A stretch of DNA of 64,000 bases from Nitrospirota bacterium (GCA_021825365.1 JAKAHR010000012.1:1-64000), one strand, 5' to 3'; positions 34,349-43,574 are shown, counted from the stretch's first letter. The notes: generated by a model from the letters alone, not told the origin. Translations and numbers: made by a program.

Positions 34349-35623
34349 TTGCCGAATAAACAGCACGAACGGATTCATTCTGACGACAGGAACCTTTGCC
34401 AGCTCTGCATGAGCGAGCTGGGCGGCATCTACGCCGACCTCGGCCTCACGATGGATGAACTCGATCTCCTGGACATGCCGAGACGCTCCTTTACCGTCCA
34501 CTTCCCGGTGCGGATGGACTCCGGGAAGACGAAGATGTTCGTCGGATACCGGATACAGTACAACGATGCCCGGGGACCGACGAAGGGAGGCATCCGCTTC
34601 CATCCCGAGCTGACCATCGACGATGTGAGGGACCTCGCCTTTCTCATGGTCCTCAAGTGCGCTGTCGTAAATATCCCCTTCGGTGGTGCAAAGGGGGGTG
34701 TTGTCGTGAACCCCAAGAACCTCTCCCGCAATGAGCTGGAGCAGGTGACGCGCGGATATATCCGGGCGATAGGACAGTTCATCGGGCCTGACAAGGATAT
34801 CCCGGCCCCTGACGTCTATACGGACGAGAAGATCATGATCTGGATCCTCGATGAGTACGAGCGCATCCGGGGCAGGCACGTGCCTGCCGTTGTTACGGGA
34901 AAACCGTATGACCTCTTCGGTATCAAGGCACGGAGCTACTCAACATCGCTCGGCGGCATCTACGTCCTCGAAGAGGCGATGAAAAAGGTGGGAATGGACA
35001 GTTCCCGGGCACGGGTGGCGATACAGGGGTTCGGCAATGTCGGGAGCAATGCCGCAAAGATCCTTCATGACAAGGGGTACCCGGTGGTTGCGGTGAGCGA
35101 TTCGCGGGGCGGCATCATCAGCGAGGACGGCCTCAATATACCGGAGGCGATGAAGCATAAGGACCGGACCGGCAGCCTGCGGGACTTTCCGGGGTCGAGG
35201 AACATCACGAACGGGGAACTTCTCGTCTGCGACTGTGACATACTCATCCCCGCCGCCCTGTCCGGCCAGCTCACCGCTGATAATGCGGAGGAGGTCAGGG
35301 CGCGGATCGTCCTGGAGCTTGCCAACGCCCCCACTACGACCGACGCGGACGAAGTCTTCTTCAAAAAGAAGGTGATGCTTATCCCGGACATCATCGCCAA
35401 TGCCGGAGGTGTGGTGGTCAGTTATTTCGAATGGAGCCAGAACCTCAACAACGACTACTGGGAAGAGGAGAAGGTCCTCCAGAAACTCAGGAACATCATG
35501 ATCACCGCCTTCAACGATGTCCACGGACTCTGCCATGTCGAGAGCTGCAGGATGCGGCGCGCCGCCTACCAGCTGGCCGTCGAGAGGATCCTGCATGCGG
35601 AGAAGCTGCGGGGAAATCTGTAG
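34349..35623 (+). CDS. Glutamate dehydrogenase
   Basis: 424 residues from a TTG start behind GGGGAGGAAACGACCA. Motifs are GYRIQYNDARGPTKGGIRFH, catalytic Lys in LKCAVVNIPFGGAKGGV, DKDIPAPDVYTDEKIM, the NAD(P)-binding IQGFGNVGSNAAKIL and NAPTTTDADEVF, with AGGVVVSYFEWSQN at the C-terminus. It interconverts glutamate and 2-oxoglutarate plus ammonium; coenzyme choice is not settled. It follows putA after 147 bases, which could hold its own promoter, and together they allow proline to be used as carbon, nitrogen and electron source. Confidence 0.96.
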   Translation: MPNKQHERIHSDDRNLCQLCMSELGGIYADLGLTMDELDLLDMPRRSFTVHFPVRMDSGKTKMFVGYRIQYNDARGPTKGGIRFHPELTIDDVRDLAFLMVLKCAVVNIPFGGAKGGVVVNPKNLSRNELEQVTRGYIRAIGQFIGPDKDIPAPDVYTDEKIMIWILDEYERIRGRHVPAVVTGKPYDLFGIKARSYSTSLGGIYVLEEAMKKVGMDSSRARVAIQGFGNVGSNAAKILHDKGYPVVAVSDSRGGIISEDGLNIPEAMKHKDRTGSLRDFPGSRNITNGELLVCDCDILIPAALSGQLTADNAEEVRARIVLELANAPTTTDADEVFFKKKVMLIPDIIANAGGVVVSYFEWSQNLNNDYWEEEKVLQKLRNIMITAFNDVHGLCHVESCRMRRAAYQLAVERILHAEKLRGNL

Positions 35624-35624
35624 C

Positions 35625-36956
35625 CTATTCCAGTAATGCCTTGAGTCCCCGCACCGCGCGTTCGGGTGAGGGATACACGGGTATCTTCTGCCGTTCGAGG
35701 AGCCTCGTCAATTTATTCCCGATCCCCCCCGGCGGTATATTGCAGACCAGAGGTTTATTCACCCTCCTGCGGCAGTCGGCGAGGAGTCCTGCAAGCCCTT
35801 CGGTGATGCCGAGGACATTGGGGAGCGCTATCACCAGAAAGCCGTCATACTCGTCACTGAGTTCGCACATGGCGGTCACATAGTCCTGATCGATGACCTG
35901 TGCGGTAAGATCGATCGGATTGTTCACGCTGAAAAAGTTGGGGAAATGGCTCTTCATCCGTTCCTTCTTCTCGCCCGACAGGGGGACAACCTCCAGCCCC
36001 TGCCTCAGGCACTCGTCCACCGCGAGCACGCCGGAACCGCCCCCGTTGGTGACGACGAGCACCCTCTTTCCCCTGAGCCCCTTCTGGTAGGCAAGGGATT
36101 TCGTAGCATCCATCAGCACGTCAAAATCTTCCGCCTCCCGTATGCCGAACTGCCGGAGGATGGAGCGGAAGACCTCATAACTGCCCGCGAGCCTTCCTGT
36201 ATGCGAGTATGCGGCAGCCTGGCTGCTCGTCCCCTTGCCCGCCTTCAGGACGATGAGGGGTTTCCTGTCGGCGAGCCTGCGTGCAGCGATGACGAATTTC
36301 CTGCCGTCACCCACTGACTCTATATACGAGACGACGACTCCGGTCTGCCTGTCCCCTGCGAGGTAGTCAAACAGCTCTGCTTCGTCGATGTCGATCGCGT
36401 TTCCATACCCGATCGCCTTGGCTATCCCGGTCCCGGCCTCATCAACAGCGTTCAGGAGGCAGCTCAGGACAGCGCCGCTTTGCGACACCAGGGTGACGTT
36501 TCCTTTCTTCGGCCGGGGGAGCCTCTCCCTTGGGAGGAACAGGGTGTCGAGCCGGTGATGGGGGTTATAGACGCCCATACAGTTGGGGCCGAGAAGCCTG
36601 ATGCCCCGTTCGGCTGCGGTGCGCTTCACCTCTTCCTGGAGCGCTGCCTCCCCTATCTCGGCGAACCCCGAGCTCATGATGATGATGCACTGCGCACGGC
36701 CGCTAAAGTCCTTCACGTCCTGCAGCACCTCGTTGGCCGGCCTCAGGATCAGGGCAAGATCGACAGGATCGGGTATATCCTTCACGCCGCGGTATGTCCT
36801 GACCCCCATCAGCTCGTCGTATTTCGGATTGACGGGATAGACCTTCCCCCTGAATGCCAGCAGGTTCTTCAGCACAACCCCGCCGAGCTTCGACTCGGTA
36901 TGGGCCGCGCCGACGAGTGCTATGGACTTCGGCCTGAAGAGCGGCCCGAGGCTCAT
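35625..36956 (-). CDS. Acyl-CoA synthetase (NDP-forming) alpha-subunit-like protein
   Basis: 443 residues with the order seen in ADP-forming acetyl-CoA synthetase alpha subunits: CoA-binding (PKSIALVGAAHTESKLGGVV), a succinyl-CoA-ligase-like domain (LLGPNCMGVYNP, VSQSGAVLSCLLN) and a second ligase-CoA domain. The phosphorylated His is in AAYSHTGRLAGS. No ATP-grasp beta domain is fused or adjacent, so a partner must be encoded elsewhere for full activity. Its ATG overlaps the stop of the E2 acyltransferase gene (four bases), suggesting that CoA esters made by the dehydrogenase complex are used for ATP formation. That link is inference. Confidence 0.88.
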   Translation of the reverse strand: MSLGPLFRPKSIALVGAAHTESKLGGVVLKNLLAFRGKVYPVNPKYDELMGVRTYRGVKDIPDPVDLALILRPANEVLQDVKDFSGRAQCIIIMSSGFAEIGEAALQEEVKRTAAERGIRLLGPNCMGVYNPHHRLDTLFLPRERLPRPKKGNVTLVSQSGAVLSCLLNAVDEAGTGIAKAIGYGNAIDIDEAELFDYLAGDRQTGVVVSYIESVGDGRKFVIAARRLADRKPLIVLKAGKGTSSQAAAYSHTGRLAGSYEVFRSILRQFGIREAEDFDVLMDATKSLAYQKGLRGKRVLVVTNGGGSGVLAVDECLRQGLEVVPLSGEKKERMKSHFPNFFSVNNPIDLTAQVIDQDYVTAMCELSDEYDGFLVIALPNVLGITEGLAGLLADCRRRVNKPLVCNIPPGGIGNKLTRLLERQKIPVYPSPERAVRGLKALLE

Positions 36957-38128
36957 GCGCCTTCGATGAAGAGGAGTGCCGGGTCTTCCAGGTAGTTCAC
37001 GACCTTGGTCATGAAGCGCGAGGCCTCGACCCCGTCCGTCACCCGGTGATCAAACGTCAGGGACAGGGGAAGGATCTTGCGGATCACGATCTGTCCGTTC
37101 TTCACCCACGGTTTCTCGGTGATCCTGCCTGTCCCGAGGATCGCCACATCCGGATAGTTGATGACAGGCGTGGCAAAGGTCGTGCCGAAATGGCCGTAAT
37201 TGGTGATGGTGAAGGAACTGCCCCTCATCTCCTCGATCTTGATCTTGCGCTCGCGCGCCTTGACGCTCAGCTCCTGTATCTCGGTGGCAAGCTCGAGGAT
37301 CGATTTCTTTTCAGCCCCCTTGATGACCGGGACCATCAGGCCGTCGGGGGTATCGACCGCAACGGCGATGTTAAAGTACTTCTTGACGACGATCTCCTCC
37401 CTCGCCTCGTCAACGGCCGCATTGAGCATCGGGTGCTCCGCAAGGGCGTGGTAGACCGCCTTGATGAAAAAGGGCATGAAGGTCAGATGGATGCCCCGGT
37501 CCATGATCCCCTTTTTCTCCCGCTCCCTGAGGTCCCACAGTTCGGTGATATCAGCCTCGTCCATGCCGGTGACCGAGACAGTCGTATTTTGGGACACCAT
37601 CAGGTTCCGTGCAATCGTCCTCCTGAGGCCCTTCATCGCAACACGCTCACTCGGGCCGAACTGGTCTTCAGCCGGCCTGGCAGCCTGGGAGGCGCGGGTG
37701 ACATCGTCCCGGGTGATGCTGCCCGCAGGCCCCGTTCCCCTCACCGTCTCGATCGCGACTGCCATTTCTTTTGCCAGCGCCCTGACAGCCGGCGTCGCGA
37801 GGACCTCTATCGTCTCCTCTTCAGGCAGAGAGCCGACCACCGAGACTGATTTGGGACGTTCTTCAGCCTGCTTTGCGGCAGCCTCCTCGCCCTCCTCGGC
37901 GACCGTCATGAGGACCTCTCCCACCTTGACGATCTCACCCTCCTGCTTGTTTATCTTTACAATCCTGCCCTTCCTCGGGGAAGGGACCTCGACGATCGCC
38001 TTGTCCGTCTCTATCTCAAGGACTGTCTGATGTTCCTCCACCGCATCCCCCGCCTTGACAACCCACTTCCTGATCTCCCCCTCGGTGATCCCCTCTCCAA
38101 GATCCGGCAAAATGAAATCAAACGGCAT
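36953..38128 (-). CDS. Dihydrolipoamide acyltransferase (E2) of a 2-oxoacid dehydrogenase complex
   Basis: 391 residues. A lipoyl domain is at about 1-77 with the lipoylated Lys in EIETDKAIVEVPSP. A Pro-poor, Ala/Glu-rich linker leads to the peripheral-subunit-binding domain (TPAVRALAKEMAVAIETVRG) and then the catalytic domain with active-site His in SLTFDHRVTDGVEASRFM. GAGGAGGTGCC precedes ATG. E1 subunits are not in the window. A dihydrolipoyl dehydrogenase-like gene is divergent across 146 bp, so E2 and E3 components lie together. Whether the substrate is pyruvate or a branched-chain 2-oxoacid is not determinable. Confidence 0.94.
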   Translation of the reverse strand: MPFDFILPDLGEGITEGEIRKWVVKAGDAVEEHQTVLEIETDKAIVEVPSPRKGRIVKINKQEGEIVKVGEVLMTVAEEGEEAAAKQAEERPKSVSVVGSLPEEETIEVLATPAVRALAKEMAVAIETVRGTGPAGSITRDDVTRASQAARPAEDQFGPSERVAMKGLRRTIARNLMVSQNTTVSVTGMDEADITELWDLREREKKGIMDRGIHLTFMPFFIKAVYHALAEHPMLNAAVDEAREEIVVKKYFNIAVAVDTPDGLMVPVIKGAEKKSILELATEIQELSVKARERKIKIEEMRGSSFTITNYGHFGTTFATPVINYPDVAILGTGRITEKPWVKNGQIVIRKILPLSLTFDHRVTDGVEASRFMTKVVNYLEDPALLFIEGA

Positions 38129-38263
38129 GGCACCTCCTCGAAGCAGCCCGTTTATTGACTGATGTCCCTACAAGAATATCACGGGTGCCGCGGGCAGTCA
38201 ATTTCGGGGCGAGGATGCGGATACACCCGTGGCACAGACTATCGTAATGCCTTTTCCCTGTAC

Positions 38264-38269
38264 TATAAT
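38264..38269 (+). promoter_or_regulatory. -10 box of a candidate leaderless promoter
   Basis: A perfect TATAAT ends five bases before ATG 38275 of the dihydrolipoyl dehydrogenase-like gene. No Shine-Dalgarno sequence is present between them and no strong -35 hexamer is seen upstream. Confidence 0.5.
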
Positions 38270-38274
38270 TTGTT

Positions 38275-39723
38275 ATGACCAATTTTGATTATGACATCGG
38301 CATCATCGGCGGCGGTGCGGCCGGACTGACTGTAGCCTCGGGGGCGGCCCAACTCGGCGCAAAGACACTGCTTATCGAAAAGGACGCGGAATTGGGCGGC
38401 GACTGCCTGCATTTCGGCTGCGTGCCGAGCAAGGCGCTCATCCGGACCGCCCAGGTGTTTCACCTGATGAAAAGCTCAACGGAGTTCGGCCTTCCGTCCG
38501 TGGAGCCGCCTCCCGTTGACTTCAGGGCCGTTTCGCAGAGGATACGCTCCGTCATAGAGACGATCCAGAGATACGACTCCGAGGAGCGCTTCTGCAAGCT
38601 GGGGGCAAAGGTGGAATACGGGACGCCGGTATTCACTGACGAGCATTCGGTACGTCTCGGCAGCAGAGGCCGCACCGCAAAGACATGGGTCATCGCCACC
38701 GGATCGTCTCCTGCTGTGCCTCCCATCGAAGACATCGACGCAACGGCCTATATCACCAACCGCGAGATCTTCTTCCTCGATCGCCTCCCTTCATCCCTGA
38801 TCATCATCGGCGCCGGCCCTGTTGCGGTCGAGATGGCGCAGTCCTTCACCCGGCTCGGCACGAGGGTCACGGTCGTGCAGCGGGGCGGCCAGATCCTCAC
38901 CCGTGAGGACAAAGACCTGGCGGACATGATCATGGAGATCATGAAGGAGGAAGGAGTCGCCTTTCATCTCAATGCAAACGTCCTGAAGGTCAAGGACAGG
39001 GGAAGGGAAAAGGAGGCTGTCTTCGCCCGTCCGGACGGCACCCTGGTAAACCTCCGGGCGGAACAGATCCTGCTGGCCACCGGCAGGGAGGCGAATGTGT
39101 CGGGCCTCGGGCTGGAGAATATCGGCGTCGCCTTTGACCGGAAGGGACTCAGGCTCGACCAAAGGCTCAGGACATCGCAGCGGCATATTTACGGAGCCGG
39201 CGATGTGACCGGAGACTACCAGCTGACCCATGCCGCCGGCTATGAGGGCGGCATCGTACTGAGCAATGCGGTCTTTCATCTGCCCCGGAAGGCCGATTAT
39301 TCCCTGCTGCCGTGGTGCACGTATACCGATCCGGAGATGGCGAGCATCGGCATTAACGAAAAAAGGGCGATCGTCTCGGGCATCCGCCATTCCGTCTGGA
39401 CGGAGGAGTTCGGCCGCAATGACAGGGCCCTCACCGAGGGCGCGGGAAGCGGGAAGATCAAGATGATCCTCGACGGGAAGGAACAGCCGATCGGCATACA
39501 GATGGTGGGCCCCCATGCCGGGGAACTCGTAAGCGAATGGGTGGCTGCCCTGTACGGCGGGATCAAACTCTCGAAGCTCGTCGCCGCGGTGCATCCATAC
39601 CCGACGCTCGCAGAGATCAACAAGAAGGTCGCGGGAAAGCTCTTCGCCGAGAAGCTCTTTTCAGATAAGGTGAAGAAGGGACTGAAGCTCCTCTTCAACC
39701 TCAAGGGACGGGCCTGCGGCTGA
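38275..39723 (+). CDS. Dihydrolipoyl dehydrogenase / mercuric reductase-like flavoprotein
   Basis: 482 residues. FAD motif DIGIIGGGAAGLTVASGAA, redox disulfide in GGDCLHFGCVPSKALI (CxxxxC), NAD motif LIIIGAGPVAVEMAQSF, a YGAGDVTGDYQLTHAAGYEG segment and the C-terminal HPYPTLAEINKKVAG with the His-Glu pair. The DCLHFGC and HPYPT forms are common in MerA-like members of the class as well as in E3 enzymes; the mercuric reductase C-terminal CC pair is absent. With the divergent E2 gene, an E3 role is the simpler reading. The start appears leaderless. Its stop abuts the stop of the convergent gene. Confidence 0.9.
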   Translation: MTNFDYDIGIIGGGAAGLTVASGAAQLGAKTLLIEKDAELGGDCLHFGCVPSKALIRTAQVFHLMKSSTEFGLPSVEPPPVDFRAVSQRIRSVIETIQRYDSEERFCKLGAKVEYGTPVFTDEHSVRLGSRGRTAKTWVIATGSSPAVPPIEDIDATAYITNREIFFLDRLPSSLIIIGAGPVAVEMAQSFTRLGTRVTVVQRGGQILTREDKDLADMIMEIMKEEGVAFHLNANVLKVKDRGREKEAVFARPDGTLVNLRAEQILLATGREANVSGLGLENIGVAFDRKGLRLDQRLRTSQRHIYGAGDVTGDYQLTHAAGYEGGIVLSNAVFHLPRKADYSLLPWCTYTDPEMASIGINEKRAIVSGIRHSVWTEEFGRNDRALTEGAGSGKIKMILDGKEQPIGIQMVGPHAGELVSEWVAALYGGIKLSKLVAAVHPYPTLAEINKKVAGKLFAEKLFSDKVKKGLKLLFNLKGRACG

Positions 39724-39939
39724 TCAGCGTCTTCCGGATACCTTCCTTGCGATATCAGGCAACTGGATCTGCAATTCCGGATGCATCCGTCCGATGAAGA
39801 GCTTGAGTCCCTTGATCTCGTCCTTCAGTTCCTTCAGCTCCCTGATTTTGGAGTCGAGACATTCGACCCTCTCGGTAAGCGTAGCAAGTTCCTTCTGTAC
39901 CATCCTGAAGCAGTCCTGGGCAGCCTTTTCTTCCTTCAT
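39724..39939 (-). CDS. Small coiled-coil protein
   Basis: 71 residues from ATG 39939 (AAAGG upstream). Nearly all of residues 10-48 is a heptad-like helix (KELATLTERVECLDSKIREL, KELKDEIKGLKLF), followed by a basic tail. The open frame continues upstream, but its sequence there is Ser/Arg/Cys-rich and runs antisense-like to the lipoprotein gene, so it is not coding. It is the last gene after the Mla/Pqi-like operon, 31 bases behind the PqiC-like gene. Function unknown. Confidence 0.6.
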   Translation of the reverse strand: MKEEKAAQDCFRMVQKELATLTERVECLDSKIRELKELKDEIKGLKLFIGRMHPELQIQLPDIARKVSGRR

Positions 39940-39970
39940 GTCATTACGCCTTTCATGAGTTGAGTGTATG

Positions 39971-40582
39971 TCAAAGTGATGTAATCGTATTCGCGATATC
40001 CTTGCTGAGACCGGCCAGTGCATCGCTGAGGGCCGCGACCATATCGACGTAGCCGGGGCCGTGCACTTCCTCACGGATGACGGATTCCCTGTGCAGGAGC
40101 AGCCCCTCCCCGCTCTTAAACACTGCCCACTGGGCCTTGAGCACGACCGAACTGCCGGGTCCGCCATCGAAGCGGACGATCGTCACCTCAACCCGGTAGA
40201 GGGAGGGCAGAGCCGATCCGGATGCGGACACCCAGGGGATTACCAGGAAGCGGTCCGCCGGCAGAAGAGCGGATATATCTTCCGTCAGCACGCGTACGGT
40301 GTCTCTTTCGAGGGAGCCGGCCCACCGGTCGAACTCGGCAAGCCTGATTTCGTTTATTCCGGACCGGGTGACGATCTGCGGCCTGTCGAGATAGTCAGGT
40401 ATCCGCAGGGGACCGATGGCGACGACGATGCGCTCTGCAGGAGAGGCTTCAGCCGAAGCCGCGGGTTCAGCCTTCAGAGAACCAAGCTGATAAAATCTGG
40501 AAGGCGTCGAACCGCCGCAGCCGGCGGAAAGCAGAAGCCCCAGACACAGCACCCAGAATCCGCCGGACACTATGCGTGTCAT
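39971..40582 (-). CDS. PqiC/ABC_trans_aux-type outer-membrane lipoprotein
   Basis: 203 residues with a lipobox in LGLLLSAGCGG. The rest matches the ABC-type transport auxiliary lipoprotein family: SRFYQLGSLKAE, IVVAIGPLRIPDYLDRPQIV, EFDRWAGSLERDTVRVLTED, and a final helical region with ALSDALAGLSKDIA. In PqiABC and related MCE systems the lipoprotein docks the lipid tunnel at the outer membrane. The gene begins one base after the MlaD-like gene ends and belongs to the same operon. Confidence 0.9.
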   Translation of the reverse strand: MTRIVSGGFWVLCLGLLLSAGCGGSTPSRFYQLGSLKAEPAASAEASPAERIVVAIGPLRIPDYLDRPQIVTRSGINEIRLAEFDRWAGSLERDTVRVLTEDISALLPADRFLVIPWVSASGSALPSLYRVEVTIVRFDGGPGSSVVLKAQWAVFKSGEGLLLHRESVIREEVHGPGYVDMVAALSDALAGLSKDIANTITSL

Positions 40583-40583
40583 G

Positions 40584-41582
40584 TCAGTCTCCTCCCGGGG
40601 CCTTCTTGCCCCTGAGCATCGCTTCGGGATGCCTGTCGAGATAATCGGTCAGGGAGCGGAGTGAGCGCGAAAGCGCTGAAATCTCCTCGAGTGTCCTGCT
40701 CAGGTTGTACCCGAGGTTCGCATTCTGGTCCGCGACCAGCCTGACGCCTGCAACCGCCCGCTGGGTCTCTTCAAGCGTGATGCGGGCGGACCTGAGCGTA
40801 TCCCTGATGCCCGCGGCGACTTCGCCGGGGGCGCCTTCTTTCATCGCAAGGGTCTTTTCAGCCTGGACAAACGCCCCGCGCGCCGCATCCGAAGTCTCCT
40901 GGATGCTCGCCGTAACAGGGATGAGCCTGCTGTTCATGTCCCTTGCGAGGTTGTCAATGCTGACGAGGACGCGGTTCAGCGAGACGATGCTCTCCTTCAG
41001 CTGGGGAGAGTTGACGACACGGTCTATGCCTTCGATCGCGCTTTCGAGCTTCCTGATCGTCGGGCCGAGTTTGAGGTCCTGGATCGTCTTTGTCAGTTCC
41101 TCCATGGGTGCGGGGACGGTCGGGATCTCAGGGTATCTTTTTTCGATGCCTACGAGCCTGATCTCCTTGCCTGGATAGAAATCGAGGTTTATCATGAGCT
41201 GTCCGGTGACGAAGCTCTGCAGTTGCAGCTGGGCCCGCAGCCCCTTCTCTATCATCGCCCTGAGATACTGCCCCTTGGGAAGGTCGCCGCTCGCCAGCAC
41301 GCCGGCGGCCGGGTCAAATTCGATATAGACCGGGATGAGTATGGTGAGCTCCTTCCCGTAAAAATGGATCTTGATGTCGGTCACCTGGCCCACCTTGACG
41401 CCGCGGAACATGACAGGAGCGCCGACGTTGAGTCCCTTCACCGACCCCTCGAAGAACATCACGAACCGGAATGTCTTCTTAAAAAACTTCCCTGACCCGA
41501 AGACAACGACCCCTGCGACCGCCAGGGCGATGGCGCCGAGGACAAATGCGCCGATGAGGCTTTTGCTCGCTTTCTTGCTCAT
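40584..41582 (-). CDS. MCE-family lipid-binding protein (MlaD-like)
   Basis: 332 residues: one N-terminal membrane span (IGAFVLGAIALAVAGVVVFG), then an MCE domain at about 38-115 (FEGSVKGLNVGAPVMFRGVK, VGQVTDIKI, YLRAMIEKGLRAQLQLQS) and a long helical region to about residue 320 that may form a tube. Such proteins form hexamers anchored in the inner membrane and carry phospholipids across the periplasm with the MlaEF ABC transporter. The start lies 22 bases after the ATPase gene ends. Confidence 0.93.
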   Translation of the reverse strand: MSKKASKSLIGAFVLGAIALAVAGVVVFGSGKFFKKTFRFVMFFEGSVKGLNVGAPVMFRGVKVGQVTDIKIHFYGKELTILIPVYIEFDPAAGVLASGDLPKGQYLRAMIEKGLRAQLQLQSFVTGQLMINLDFYPGKEIRLVGIEKRYPEIPTVPAPMEELTKTIQDLKLGPTIRKLESAIEGIDRVVNSPQLKESIVSLNRVLVSIDNLARDMNSRLIPVTASIQETSDAARGAFVQAEKTLAMKEGAPGEVAAGIRDTLRSARITLEETQRAVAGVRLVADQNANLGYNLSRTLEEISALSRSLRSLTDYLDRHPEAMLRGKKAPGGD

Positions 41583-41604
41583 CTGTTCCCCCGTTTCACG
41601 GTTA

Positions 41605-42357
41605 TCAGCCGCCGCGCATCAGGAAATTGCGCACCCTCGGGTCACCGGAATTCGCGAGGAGCTCTTTGGGGTTCCCGCCCGCGATCATCGTCTTTGTCCC
41701 CGCGTCGAGAAATACCGAGTTGTTGCCGACCGCAAAGATGCTCGCCAGCTCGTGGGTGACGATCACGACCGTGGCGCCGAGACTGCCCCGCAGTTCAAGG
41801 ATCAGGTCATCCAGCATGTGCGCGCTGACCGGGTCGAGCCCGGCCGACGGCTCGTCAAAGAACAGTATCTCCGGGTCGAGGGCCATGGCGCGGGCAAGGC
41901 CTGCCCGCTTTTTCATCCCGCCGCTGATCTCGGAGGGGTAGTATTCACCGAACCCCGCCAGCCCCACGAGGGCGAGCTTGAGGGAAACGATCTCAGCGAT
42001 CCGCTCAGAACCGAGGTCCGTATTCTCCTGGAGCGGCAGCGCCACGTTTTCCGCGAGCGTCATCGAACTCCAGAGCGCCCCGCTCTGATAGAGCACGCCG
42101 AAGTTTCTCATGATCGCCTGGCGTTCTTTCTCCCCGGCATCCCAGAAGCTTCTGCCGTCGTAGAGCACCCTCCCCTTTGTCGGCTCCTGCAGGCCGACGA
42201 GGCCGCGAAGAAGGGTGCTCTTGCCGCAGCCGCTTCCGCCCATGATGATGAAGATGTCCCCCTTATTCACCGTGAACGTGAGGTCCCCCTGGATCACCCG
42301 TTCACCGTAAGCGAGAGTAAGATCCTCGACTACAATATGAGGCTCCGGCTTAGCCAT
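41605..42357 (-). CDS. ABC transporter ATP-binding protein, MlaF-like
   Basis: 250 residues. Walker A is MGGSGCGKSTLLRGL, the signature EISGGMKKRAGLARAM is of the MlaF type (Gly-Gly-Met-Lys-Lys-Arg), Walker B ILFFDEPSAGLDPVS and the switch VTHELASIF. It powers lipid movement with the MlaE permease encoded just upstream and the MCE protein encoded just downstream. The gap to mlaE is 39 bases. Confidence 0.95.
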   Translation of the reverse strand: MAKPEPHIVVEDLTLAYGERVIQGDLTFTVNKGDIFIIMGGSGCGKSTLLRGLVGLQEPTKGRVLYDGRSFWDAGEKERQAIMRNFGVLYQSGALWSSMTLAENVALPLQENTDLGSERIAEIVSLKLALVGLAGFGEYYPSEISGGMKKRAGLARAMALDPEILFFDEPSAGLDPVSAHMLDDLILELRGSLGATVVIVTHELASIFAVGNNSVFLDAGTKTMIAGGNPKELLANSGDPRVRNFLMRGG

Positions 42358-42396
42358 CTCTGCACGTCCGCTTCTCCCTCAGGGAATAGCAGGGGG

Positions 42397-43524
42397 TTAA
42401 ATATGAAGAACGTGACACAAGACCGTGATCACCGCCATAGCCACGACGATGCTCACGATGCCTGTCACCACGGCCGAGGTGGTCGCCTCCCCCACCGCAG
42501 AGGCGCTCCTGCCGCACTGCATCCCGCGCATGCATCCTGAAAGCGCAACGAGGACCCCAAAGACCGCCGCACTGAAGACTCCCACCCAGAAGTCGTTGAT
42601 ATTCACCGACTCCCTGGTCTTGTTGTAATACTCCATGAAATTCAGATCGAGCATCGTTACGCCGATGACGAGGCCGCCCAGTATGCCCATCAGGTCCGCG
42701 TAGAGACTCAGGAGAGGCATCATGAGAAAGAGGGCGAACATCCTCGGCAGCACCAGGAATTCCATCGGCGGCACGCCGAGGGTCTTCAGGGCATCGATCT
42801 CTTCATTCACCTGCATGGTGCCGAGCCGTGCGGCAAAGGAAGCTCCGGTACGGCCCGCCATGATGATGCCGGTCATCACCGCCGCCAGGGCGCGCACCAT
42901 GCCGATACCCACAAGGCTTGCGACATAGATCTCCGCTCCGAACATCCTGAGCTGGATCGCGCCGACGAACGCGAGGATGAGGCCGACAAGGATGCTGATG
43001 AGTGAAACGATCGGAAGGGCCTGGGCGCCTGATTCCTGCATCGTAAGAAGAAGGTCGGACGAACGGAATCTCGCCTTTCCGGTAATGAGTCTCATGAAGG
43101 CGATCGCCGCCTCGCCGATGAATGCGCTCATCTCGCGGCAAGACCGCCAGAAAACCAGGGCCGCCTCGCCCAGACGCTCCAGAACAGGCACCCGCGCCGA
43201 TTCCTTTCGCGTCCCCTTTCTCTCCGGCACCGCGGAGGCGAGCGCCAGAAGGCGCTGAACGCCGCCCGGCAGTCCCTCCCTGTCTATATGGAGATGCGCA
43301 CCCGAGCCGTAGTCGAGGATCCGGAGCAGGAAAGTGAGGAGGCCGGAATCCCAGTCCCCGAGATCAGGCGCATAAAATGACACCTGTTCGATCCCGGCGA
43401 CGGCACGCAATTCCTCCCCGATCCTGCCGGCAGAGGGAACGTCTTTGCCGAGTACCCAGTCCCCTGCAAGGCAGATCTGCAATGTCCTGTCGTCCGGCCT
43501 TTGGAAACTCAGTTGGGGATCCAC
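42397..43524 (-). CDS. MlaE-family permease with fused N-terminal STAS domain
   Basis: GTG 43524 is preferred (375 residues); a GTG at 43584 would add 20 residues with no clear merit. Residues 1-95 look like a STAS domain (LQICLAGDWVLGKD, VSFYAPDLGDWDSGLLTFLL), the role played by separate MlaB in E. coli. The rest is an MlaE permease: ALPIVSLISILVGLILAFVG, MVRALAAVMTGIIMAGRTGA, EEIDALKTLGVPPMEFLVLP. STAS-MlaE fusions are known in several phyla. TTTACA, 16 bp, TATCCT lies 12 bases upstream of the GTG. It heads the operon mlaE-mlaF-mlaD-pqiC-like. Confidence 0.92.
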   Translation of the reverse strand: MDPQLSFQRPDDRTLQICLAGDWVLGKDVPSAGRIGEELRAVAGIEQVSFYAPDLGDWDSGLLTFLLRILDYGSGAHLHIDREGLPGGVQRLLALASAVPERKGTRKESARVPVLERLGEAALVFWRSCREMSAFIGEAAIAFMRLITGKARFRSSDLLLTMQESGAQALPIVSLISILVGLILAFVGAIQLRMFGAEIYVASLVGIGMVRALAAVMTGIIMAGRTGASFAARLGTMQVNEEIDALKTLGVPPMEFLVLPRMFALFLMMPLLSLYADLMGILGGLVIGVTMLDLNFMEYYNKTRESVNINDFWVGVFSAAVFGVLVALSGCMRGMQCGRSASAVGEATTSAVVTGIVSIVVAMAVITVLCHVLHI

Positions 43525-43574
43525 GTTTCTGGTTACAGGATAGCACGTAATCGAACCATGTAAAGTGCGGGGAA

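Noticed and set aside
39940-40167. N-terminal extension of the coiled-coil protein frame
   Set aside because: The extension overlaps the PqiC-like gene on the same strand in another frame and is Ser/Arg/Cys-rich, so ATG 39939 is preferred.
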